Source: Lachnospiraceae bacterium
GTDB lineage: Bacteria; Bacillota; Clostridia; Lachnospirales; Lachnospiraceae
NCBI GenBank assembly: GCA_017553505.1
Contig: JAFZLD010000025.1
Coordinates: 1 to 64,000 of the forward strand
Reading direction: 5' to 3'
DNA length: 64,000 nt
The position numbers and the translations under genes are program-made. This document shows positions 25,683 to 33,287 of this stretch, one piece after another (within the stretch, counting starts at the first letter, position 1; each line of letters opens with the position of its first letter). The notes under the pieces were generated by a model. That model made no database searches, was not told the origin of the DNA, and saw only the letters and a list, made by a program, of their open reading frames with translations.

Positions 25683-28289
25683 ATGAGCAAATATAATCCT
25701 ATCAGTGAAGAAAGAAAACAAGAGATAAAGATGAACATCATCAAGGAACTTAAAGCCTTGATTTTCCCCACAATTATGCTCCTTATTTTTGCGGGACTTG
25801 TAATCTTTATCATGAAATATCAAAGTACCGAGAAGGAAGAAGACCCGGTAGAGGTTAGAGCTTATACAGGCGATGATAAGACTATTGTCATGGAGAATAA
25901 GAGCCTCAAGTTTGAAATGGATCCCAAGCTTACAACTTTTGACCTTACGGTTAAGAGTTCGGGCAAGGTATGGCATTCGACTCCCGTAGATGCTGCAGAC
26001 GATGCGCTTGCAATTCTCGAAGAGAAGAATAAACTTCAGTCTACAGTTTTACTTACTTACGGAACAGATGCCGGTCTTGATACTACATATGACAGTTATT
26101 CCTTAAGTGCCTCTAACGGTATTTATGAGATTACAACAGGCGATGACTTTGTGCAGGTTGATTACTCAATCGGTAAGGTTGCCAAGGAGTTCGTAATTCC
26201 CCCTGCAATCTTAGCTTCCAGACTCGATGAGCTTTGCAGCACAATGTCTGTATCAGATAGAGAAAACGTAAAACAGTTATACAAGAAGCTTGATATTAAC
26301 AAGCTTAGTGCGGCAGATAAGAAAAACAAGGATTCTCTTCTTGAAGCATATCCCATTCTTGAAACAGAAGTAATTTACGTACTTCGTGAAGGCCAGAAGG
26401 ATAGTGCAAAGGCTCACTTACAGAAAGTGTTTGAAGAAGCCGGCTATACATATGAAGAATACATTGAAGACAAAGAGTTAAGTACTCTTGAAGCCACCAA
26501 CAGCAATCCTGTATTTAACGTATCTGTTATCTATAGACTTGACGGTGACGATCTTGTGGTAGACGTTCCGCTTTCATCAATCGACAGCCCTTCTTCTTAT
26601 CCTGTAACCAATGTTTGTGTACTTCCTTACTTTGGCGCGGGCAACACAGAAGAGGACGGTTATGTGCTTGTTCCCGAAGGTGGCGGTTCCATCATGAACT
26701 TTAACAACGGTAAATCTTCGCAGGCTATTTACTACTCCAACCTTTACGGATGGGATATGGCCATCGAAAGAAAAGACGTCGTTCATACCACTATTGCCAA
26801 TATGAACGTATTCGGTATCTCCGATAAGAAAGATTCCTTTATATGTGTTGTTGAAGGCGGTGCATCATATGCAGCTATTCGCGCCGATATAAGCGGAAGA
26901 GCATCAAGCTACAACTATGTGAATGCTGTATATACCGTTAAGCCCAGAGAAAAGTTCGATTTGGGCTCTAATTCAAACAAAGACGTTTATGTATATCTTG
27001 AGAACCTTCCCGAAGAAACACTTTCTCAGAGATACAGTTTTGTAGATTCCGGAAGCTATGTGGATATGGCCAAGGATTACAGAAGTTACCTTTTGAACAA
27101 ATATCCCGAATACATGACTAAGGTTACAGACAGCAATACACCTGTAGCGGTAGAAGTAGTCGGAGCTGTTGATAAGGTTAAGCAGATTGTTGGTATTCCT
27201 GTATCACGTCCGCTTCCACTTACCACTTATGATGAGGCCGAAGAACTCCTTTCAGAGCTTAAAGAAGACGGAATAGATAATCTTTCCGTTAAGTACTCCG
27301 GATGGTGTAACGGCGGTGTTAAACAGAAATACTTAAAGAATATTAAGAAGGTTTCGGCTCTTGGCTCTTACTCAGACTTAAAGAACCTTACAGCCAAGGC
27401 TCAAGAGATGGGCATCAGCCTTTATCTTGACGGTATGGTTCAGTATGAGAAAGATTCCAATATCTTTAACGGATTCTTCTCTTACAGAGATGCAGCGAAG
27501 TTCTTAAGCCGCAAGAGAGCAGAACTTTACGAATATAGTGCTATTACTTATACCGCCAGAGAGGGTCTTGACAGCTACTTCCTGTTACACGGAGACATTA
27601 TTCCTTCGCTTATGGGTAAGTTATCCGCAACAGCATCCAAGTACAATGCAAATGTTTCATTCCTTGATGTTGGTAAAGATCTTTCTTCTGACTATTGGAG
27701 AAAAGACTATACTTCAAGAGAAGAAGCTTTGAATCTTCAGGTAGAAGAACTTAAGAAGATTAAGGAAAGCGGTCAGAAGGTTATGATCAACAGCGGTAAC
27801 GCTTATGCGCTTCCTTATGCAGACTTTATTACAAACATGGATTTAAAGGGTAGTGAATATACTATTCTTGATGCAACAGTTCCTTTCTATCAGATAGCTA
27901 TTCATGGTTATAAGGATTACACCGGTCAGCCCATTAACGTATGCGGTAATCAGGAGGAAGAACTTCTGACTTCCGCAGAATATGGCGCAGGTCTTTCCTT
28001 TACATTTATGAAAGAGTCATCTTTCACACTTCAGAAGACTCTTTATACCAAGTACTATGGTTCAGACTTTGCAGAGTGGGAAGAGGAGATGAAGTCCATC
28101 TACTCACGCTACAATGCAGAACTCGGACACACATTCAAACAGGAAATCAAAGATCATGTTATGATCAACAACGATGTAAGAATGACCGTTTATGAAGACG
28201 GTACCAAGGTATATGTCAACTACGGTTACGAAGCATTCAACTATAACGGAGTAAAGATTCCCGCCAGAGATTATCTGGTAGTTAGATAG
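25683..28289 (+). CDS. DUF5696-type membrane-anchored, glycosidase-like protein
   Basis: The 868-residue product has a single N-terminal membrane helix (about 27-46) and a large extracytoplasmic part. A beta-rich domain (about 55-430) resembles the N-terminal sandwich of GH31/GH36-type glycosidases. A probable TIM barrel (about 480-780) carries acidic strand ends such as LYLDGM and SFLDVGKD. The layout recalls the DUF5696 family seen next to carbohydrate importers in other Firmicutes; that family link is from memory and not tested. Catalytic activity is unproven. It could process oligosaccharides before import or merely bind them. GGAG at 25673-25676 precedes the ATG. Confidence 0.65.
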   Translation: MSKYNPISEERKQEIKMNIIKELKALIFPTIMLLIFAGLVIFIMKYQSTEKEEDPVEVRAYTGDDKTIVMENKSLKFEMDPKLTTFDLTVKSSGKVWHSTPVDAADDALAILEEKNKLQSTVLLTYGTDAGLDTTYDSYSLSASNGIYEITTGDDFVQVDYSIGKVAKEFVIPPAILASRLDELCSTMSVSDRENVKQLYKKLDINKLSAADKKNKDSLLEAYPILETEVIYVLREGQKDSAKAHLQKVFEEAGYTYEEYIEDKELSTLEATNSNPVFNVSVIYRLDGDDLVVDVPLSSIDSPSSYPVTNVCVLPYFGAGNTEEDGYVLVPEGGGSIMNFNNGKSSQAIYYSNLYGWDMAIERKDVVHTTIANMNVFGISDKKDSFICVVEGGASYAAIRADISGRASSYNYVNAVYTVKPREKFDLGSNSNKDVYVYLENLPEETLSQRYSFVDSGSYVDMAKDYRSYLLNKYPEYMTKVTDSNTPVAVEVVGAVDKVKQIVGIPVSRPLPLTTYDEAEELLSELKEDGIDNLSVKYSGWCNGGVKQKYLKNIKKVSALGSYSDLKNLTAKAQEMGISLYLDGMVQYEKDSNIFNGFFSYRDAAKFLSRKRAELYEYSAITYTAREGLDSYFLLHGDIIPSLMGKLSATASKYNANVSFLDVGKDLSSDYWRKDYTSREEALNLQVEELKKIKESGQKVMINSGNAYALPYADFITNMDLKGSEYTILDATVPFYQIAIHGYKDYTGQPINVCGNQEEELLTSAEYGAGLSFTFMKESSFTLQKTLYTKYYGSDFAEWEEEMKSIYSRYNAELGHTFKQEIKDHVMINNDVRMTVYEDGTKVYVNYGYEAFNYNGVKIPARDYLVVR

Positions 28290-28325
28290 TAGATATACCA
28301 AATTTGTGAGAGGTAAGTTTTTATT

Positions 28326-29234
28326 ATGAAGAAACAAAAAAACAAATTAGCGGGTCTTCAGAAGAGAAAAGCGATAGCGGGTTATCTGTTCATACTTCCT
28401 TTTATACTCGGTTTCCTGCTTTTTATGCTCAAGCCTATGTTTCAGTCATTATACATGAGCTTTAGCAATGTTAAACTCGGCGCCGGCTCGGTTGAAATGG
28501 AGTGGATCGGACTTAAGAACTATTACGATGCGTTCCGTACCGACCCCGATTATATGAGAATGCTTGGAGAGACACTCGGGCAGATGGTTCTTTATTCATT
28601 CGGTATCATCGTCTTCAGTTTCTTTGTTGCATTGATTCTTAATCAGGAGTTTAGAGGCCGTGCTCTTGTAAGAGCTGTGTTCTTCCTTCCGGTTATTATT
28701 TCATCAGGTGTTATTTTGGGACTCGAAGAAAATAACTCCCTTATGGCTACTATTGCGACTACAGTTGATGCTTCGGTATCTAATATAGATATTACCGCAA
28801 GCTTGCAGGACGTATTGAGAACTGCAGGTGTCGGAGTCAGAGCGTATGAGTGGGTATTTGAAATAATTGCCAATATTTATGATATTGCCATTGCATCAGG
28901 TATTCAGATTATCATCTTCCTGTCAGGACTTCAGACAATCTCAAGCAGTATGTATGAGGCTGCTGATATTGAGGGATGTACTAAGTGGGAGAGCCTTTGG
29001 AAGATTACATTTCCCATGATCAGTTCAATCTTCTTAGTAAACTGGATTTATACCGTTGTTGACTATAGTATGAGATCTGACAATGACGTTATGGATAAGA
29101 TACAGACGGTACTTACCGTTCAGCTTAACTATGGTCTGTCTTCAGCGATGGCCTGGGCATACTTCGTAATAGTTACGGCATTTATAGGAATTACATCCTT
29201 CTTCATTTCTAAGGGGGTTTACTACTATGACTAA
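28326..29234 (+). CDS. carbohydrate ABC transporter permease (LplB/MalF-like), importer 2
   Basis: The 302-residue permease has six membrane helices and the EAA loop EAADIEGCTKWESLWKITFP (about 216-235). An extra segment of about 50 residues between helices (about 135-185, LEENNSLM...VGVRAYEWV) distinguishes it from the importer 1 permease. It overlaps the next permease gene by eight bases, a sign of tight coupling. With its partner it forms a second importer in the same operon. Confidence 0.9.
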   Translation: MKKQKNKLAGLQKRKAIAGYLFILPFILGFLLFMLKPMFQSLYMSFSNVKLGAGSVEMEWIGLKNYYDAFRTDPDYMRMLGETLGQMVLYSFGIIVFSFFVALILNQEFRGRALVRAVFFLPVIISSGVILGLEENNSLMATIATTVDASVSNIDITASLQDVLRTAGVGVRAYEWVFEIIANIYDIAIASGIQIIIFLSGLQTISSSMYEAADIEGCTKWESLWKITFPMISSIFLVNWIYTVVDYSMRSDNDVMDKIQTVLTVQLNYGLSSAMAWAYFVIVTAFIGITSFFISKGVYYYD

Positions 29235-30243
29235 AAAAGTAAAAGTTCAAAAATACAGTACCTACTGGGACAGAAATAAAAAGTCCGGCGGATACCTCTT
29301 TAGAAAAGATGTTACCAATGTATTGGTAAAGTTTTGCAGATTCATACTTTTATTCGGACTTTGCTTCCTGATTCTTATTCCTTTGTTTAATAAGATTTCG
29401 GTAAGCTTCATGAAGCAGGAAGATTTATACAATCCTATAGTTGTATCGGTTCCCCTTCATTTTACGGGTGAGAACTATCAGCTTGCAGCCAAAATCATGA
29501 AATATGGTGTAGGTCTTAAGAACTCAATCATATTCTCATTGGCACTTTCGGTTATACAGACTGCAATGTGTACAATAGTTGGTTACGGATTTGCACGATT
29601 TAAATTCCCGCTTAAGAAGATGTGGTTTGCATTCGTACTTGCGATGATTATCATTCCTCCGCAGGCATTTTCAAGCTCACTTTATCTTCACTTTAACATG
29701 TGGGATTTCCTTGGTATCGTTAAGCTTATCAAGGGACAGGGCATTAACCTTCGAGGCAGTGCCATTCCTTATTTCATGATGAGTTTCACTTGCTGTGGAC
29801 TTAAGAACGGCTTATATATTTACCTTGTAAGACAGTTCTTCAGAAATATTCCTATCGACCTTGAAGAGGCTGCTTATGTAGACGGTTGCGGTATGATGAA
29901 GACCTTTGTACGTATCATGCTTCCCGAAGCTAAGCCTATTATTACATCATGCTTCCTTTTCTCACTTGTATGGCAGTGGACAGACGGTTTCTACTCCAAG
30001 CTTTTCCTTGGTAACAATATCTTGGTAAGTACAGAATTATCAAGACTTGTGGATAGCTTGGGTGTATACGTAGCCAGAGAGATGGGCGGCGGTGCCAATG
30101 CACAGGTCGGTGTATCAACTCAGTACTCCAACGCTATACTTGCAACAGGTACTTTGATGATTGTTTTCCCTATACTTGTGGTATATCTCTTCGCACAGAG
30201 AGCGTTCGTAGAAAGTATCTCAAGTACAGGTATAAAAATGTAA
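29227..30243 (+). CDS. carbohydrate ABC transporter permease (MalG-like), importer 2
   Basis: This is the 338-residue second half of importer 2, with six helices and the EAA loop EEAAYVDGCGMMKTFVRIMLPE (about 217-238). The N-terminal basic region is longer than in the importer 1 homologue. The start overlaps the upstream permease. A 160-base gap follows, containing a promoter for the binding-protein gene, so the binding protein can be made in excess. Confidence 0.9.
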   Translation: MTKKVKVQKYSTYWDRNKKSGGYLFRKDVTNVLVKFCRFILLFGLCFLILIPLFNKISVSFMKQEDLYNPIVVSVPLHFTGENYQLAAKIMKYGVGLKNSIIFSLALSVIQTAMCTIVGYGFARFKFPLKKMWFAFVLAMIIIPPQAFSSSLYLHFNMWDFLGIVKLIKGQGINLRGSAIPYFMMSFTCCGLKNGLYIYLVRQFFRNIPIDLEEAAYVDGCGMMKTFVRIMLPEAKPIITSCFLFSLVWQWTDGFYSKLFLGNNILVSTELSRLVDSLGVYVAREMGGGANAQVGVSTQYSNAILATGTLMIVFPILVVYLFAQRAFVESISSTGIKM

Positions 30244-30357
30244 CAAAAAAATCGTTTTTTGGCTTCCATATTTATCCAGTATGTAGTAAAATGATTAGGT
30301 AATCGTTTAAGTTTGTATGTATTATGCATTGACGTTGGCACTCCCGGAAGAGTTTAA

Positions 30358-30386
30358 TTGTCAACATTGATGCTATAGTATATAGA
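30358..30386 (+). promoter_or_regulatory. internal promoter before the second solute-binding protein
   Basis: TTGTCA (30358-30363) and TATAGA (30381-30386) are 17 bp apart, just upstream of a strong AGGAGG ribosome site. No 21-bp direct repeat is evident here. Confidence 0.45.
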
Positions 30387-30405
30387 TAATAGGAGGAAAA
30401 ATACT

Positions 30406-31872
30406 ATGAGAAAGCCTATGGCAAAGAAGGTTTTAGCAGCTTCTATGGCAGCCGCTATGACCATGAGTTTTGCAGCTTGTGAAAAGGCACCCGCTTCTGT
30501 TTCCGAGTCTGCAGCACCCGCTTCAACCGAGCCTGAAGTATCAGCATCCGTTGAAGAAGAAGTTAGCCCTTATACCGTATTAAAGGACGCTAACGGCAAC
30601 ACCTACGATCTTGGCGGTGTTGAAATTATTATTCGTGACTGGTTCTCCAATGCTGAGAGACAGGAAGCTAAGACTGAGTACGAAGAAGCTCAGTACGCTT
30701 ACCAGGATTGGATCCAGGAAACTTACAACTTCAAAATTCACGCAGAAACCATCGGTGACTGGGGAACAGTAGCTCAGGACTTCGTTGATTACGCTACAGC
30801 AGGCGGCGACGACAAGAACTACGTATTCACCCTTCACTCAGGTGATGGCACACTTCTTTCAGCGATCGACAATGGTCTTGTTTATGACCTTTCTACTCTT
30901 GATTGCCTTGACTTCTCTGAAGCAAAGTGGGCTAACGGCGTTCACAAACTTTATACCGTTAACGGCGGTATCTATGCATTCCGTGCAGGTTATGCAGAGC
31001 CCAGAACCGGTTTATACTTCAACAAGAAGATCTTAAGAGAAGCCGGTGTTGATCCTGATTCTATTTACGATATGCAGAAGAATGATACCTGGACATGGGC
31101 AGCATTCGAAGAGATCCTTGAGAAGGTTCAGCAGGATACCGATAACGATGGTACCATCGATATCTGGGGTCTTGGTGTTAACGAAGGCGTTATGGTTACA
31201 GCAGCTGTATTCTCTAACGGCGGTAAGTACGTTGATCAGGATGCTAACGGCAAGTACACCTATGAATTCGAATCTCCCGAAACTCTTGAAGCTCTTGAAT
31301 GGGTTCGTGATATCTTCTCCAAGTATGACTGGAATGGTCCTGTAGACGATGAAGGAAATACTGCATGGGATTACTATCAGGGTCAGTTCCAGAACGGCGG
31401 ATGCGCATTCGTATGCGATCAGCAGTACTGTGCAGCTCCCGGTAACCTCTTCTACGAGCAGCCTGAGACAGAAGATGGTCTTGGCTTCGTAATGTTCCCG
31501 AAGGGACCTAAGGGTAAGCTTGTTCAGACCGCACAGGATAATGTTTGCATTATCCCTGCTTGCTACGATGCTGACAGAGCTTGGAAGTGTGCATTTGCAT
31601 ACAGCCTTTACAACGAGCTTGTTCCCGGTTATGAAGATTACAACCCTTACGTAAATACCACACGTACCGGTAACTTCGACCAGAGAGCATGTGAGGAAAC
31701 TATTCCGCTTATGTCTAAGAACTCTGACATTCAGTTAGAAGCAGTTATCCCTAACCTTGATATGGGAGCTCCTTTCCAGTGGAAGTTTGGTCCTGATATG
31801 GGTCCTGTTTCCGAAGTCTTAGATGGATGCCGCGACATGTACAAGCAGTACATCGAGGAAGCTAACCAGTAA
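30406..31872 (+). CDS. extracellular solute-binding lipoprotein, importer 2
   Basis: The 488-residue protein has a signal peptide with lipobox SFAAC and lipidated Cys25, then an Ala/Ser/Glu-rich linker to about residue 55. The family 1 solute-binding fold contains GLYFNKKILREAGVDPDSI and a calcium-site-like DTDNDGTIDIWG loop. It follows two permease genes and most likely supplies importer 2. The substrate is probably an arabinoxylan-derived oligosaccharide, inferred only from context. A strong terminator follows. Confidence 0.9.
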   Translation: MRKPMAKKVLAASMAAAMTMSFAACEKAPASVSESAAPASTEPEVSASVEEEVSPYTVLKDANGNTYDLGGVEIIIRDWFSNAERQEAKTEYEEAQYAYQDWIQETYNFKIHAETIGDWGTVAQDFVDYATAGGDDKNYVFTLHSGDGTLLSAIDNGLVYDLSTLDCLDFSEAKWANGVHKLYTVNGGIYAFRAGYAEPRTGLYFNKKILREAGVDPDSIYDMQKNDTWTWAAFEEILEKVQQDTDNDGTIDIWGLGVNEGVMVTAAVFSNGGKYVDQDANGKYTYEFESPETLEALEWVRDIFSKYDWNGPVDDEGNTAWDYYQGQFQNGGCAFVCDQQYCAAPGNLFYEQPETEDGLGFVMFPKGPKGKLVQTAQDNVCIIPACYDADRAWKCAFAYSLYNELVPGYEDYNPYVNTTRTGNFDQRACEETIPLMSKNSDIQLEAVIPNLDMGAPFQWKFGPDMGPVSEVLDGCRDMYKQYIEEANQ

Positions 31873-31897
31873 GATATTGGTTTAACTAAATAATACT

Positions 31898-31930
31898 AAA
31901 GGACGATGTTTTCCGGGCATCGTCCTTTTT
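31898..31930 (+). terminator. terminator after the importer locus
   Basis: AAAGGACGATG (31898-31908) pairs with CATCGTCCTTT (31918-31928) followed by T-rich sequence. It separates the importer genes from the adaptor/FtsX operon. Confidence 0.9.
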
Positions 31931-32204
31931 CTTTGCGCTTTTTTCGAAAAGGGGAGATTTTGCATATAAGAAAACCGTTTTACCTTTGATGCAATTATAT
32001 TAAACATAATTGGGCACTATAGGAAACTTAAAATTGCATAAGAAATTATTCTTCGCAATTTCTCGTGCATTTTTCTTTACTAATTAACACCTGATTTTTG
32101 GTCAATTTAGCACAATTTTGCTTAAAAAAAGCAAAAAGTAATAGGAATTATGCATTACCATAAAGTACAATGTCTTTTGTAGCTTGAAATATTGGAGATT
32201 TACT
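31931..32204 (+). other. regulatory intergenic region upstream of the adaptor/FtsX operon
   Basis: No gene is visible. Apart from the operator and -10 listed separately, TTTTGCTT (32116-32123) and AAGCAAAA (32129-32136) form a perfect inverted repeat with a 5-base spacer that overlaps the second operator copy. The rest is AT-rich and unremarkable. Confidence 0.6.
32110..32141 (+). promoter_or_regulatory. 21-bp direct-repeat operator of the adaptor/FtsX operon
   Basis: GCACAATTTTG (32110-32120) and GCAAAAAGTAA (32131-32141) start exactly 21 bp apart. A -10-like TACAAT (32166-32171) starts 35 bp after the second copy begins and has no good -35, as expected for an activator-dependent promoter. 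Confidence 0.6.
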
Positions 32205-33287
32205 ATGAAAAAACGAATTAAATTATGTGCAGTTTTGCTTGTTGCATCGACCCTTGCATTGTCTGCATGTACTAAAGAAGAAGAGGTTCCTCTTGTAATA
32301 GTCGATTCAGAAGATGATGTAATGTCTTTTAATCTTATACCTGTTACATACGATGATGTTGTACAGAATGGAAAGATTGATTGTACTTACGTTCAGACCA
32401 ATTCCCAAGAGGTTTCTTTTGACCAAACCGGCAAATACGTGGATAAAGTATATGTCAAGGAAGGAGAGAAAGTTAAGAAGGGTACGCTTTTGTGCGAACT
32501 TTCCTCTGATTCCCTGCAAAAATCCATCGATGAATTAACATACAAGATTAAGAGAAATGAACTTTTGCTGGGATATTCAGAAACCAATGAGCAGCTTGCG
32601 ATTCAGGACAGATGGGTGGCAAGAGTAGGCAGTATGTATGATACCGACGAAAAGGCCAAGGAAGATGTTGCTGAGATTCAGAAGTCATATGCCAGAGAGC
32701 GAGAGCTGATTAACGATTCCCTTGAATTTGACAGACAAGAGCTTTCCAAGAAGCAGAAGGAACTTCGCGCCAGCAGGCTCTATGCCAAGATGGACGGTAA
32801 AGTTTACAAGCTTAAGCAGAATCTTGAGGGTTCCACATCCAAGGCAGGTACTGTAATTATGACAATAGTTGACGATACCAACTGTCTTTTCTCGTCAACA
32901 GCAATAGAATACAAGAACCTGTTCAAAGAAGGAACTGCTGTTGATATGAAGATTATATATTCAAACGCAGCCGGTGATTATCTTGTAATGCCTTACAACA
33001 TGAGTGAATGGGACGATCAGATGCTTTTCAGCGTATACGACGGTCCCGATAATTCGGAAATCGAAATGGGTGTTATGGGCACCATATCCGTTGAGATTGA
33101 CAAGAAAGAACATGTTTTATCTGTTCCCAAGGACACGGTTCATTTGGCGGGTGACAAGGCATTTGTTTATACATTATCTGATGAGAATGTCAGAGAAATT
33201 AGATACATTGAGGTTGGACTTATGGGTGATGAGAGGGTCGAAGTTCTCAGCGGTCTTACCGAAGGAGAAAAGGTATTAAAGAAATGA
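32205..33287 (+). CDS. HlyD/RND-type adaptor lipoprotein of an ABC exporter
   Basis: The 360-residue adaptor has a signal peptide with lipobox ALSAC (Cys22). A split lipoyl/barrel-sandwich domain follows, with half-motifs near KVYVKEGEKVKKGTLL (about 84-99) and YAKMDGKVYKLKQNLEGSTSKAGTVIM. A coiled-coil hairpin (about 105-190) lies between them. The C-terminal barrel ends in LSGLTEGEKVLKK, typical of MacA-like proteins. In Gram-positive cells such adaptors cap MacB/FtsX permeases. ATG 32205 is chosen over an earlier in-frame start because TTGGAG precedes it and it begins the signal peptide. It overlaps the next adaptor gene by four bases. Confidence 0.87.
   Translation: MKKRIKLCAVLLVASTLALSACTKEEEVPLVIVDSEDDVMSFNLIPVTYDDVVQNGKIDCTYVQTNSQEVSFDQTGKYVDKVYVKEGEKVKKGTLLCELSSDSLQKSIDELTYKIKRNELLLGYSETNEQLAIQDRWVARVGSMYDTDEKAKEDVAEIQKSYARERELINDSLEFDRQELSKKQKELRASRLYAKMDGKVYKLKQNLEGSTSKAGTVIMTIVDDTNCLFSSTAIEYKNLFKEGTAVDMKIIYSNAAGDYLVMPYNMSEWDDQMLFSVYDGPDNSEIEMGVMGTISVEIDKKEHVLSVPKDTVHLAGDKAFVYTLSDENVREIRYIEVGLMGDERVEVLSGLTEGEKVLKK

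Noticed and set aside
30244-30357. A fifth 21-bp repeat before the second binding-protein gene
   Set aside because: GGC-containing blocks occur but not at 21-bp spacing and without the GCAA-N3-RTGA pattern.
32116-32136. TTTTGCTT/AAGCAAAA inverted repeat as a terminator
   Set aside because: The stem is short and AT-rich, there is no upstream gene to end, and it overlaps the operator copy, so it is more likely part of a regulatory site.
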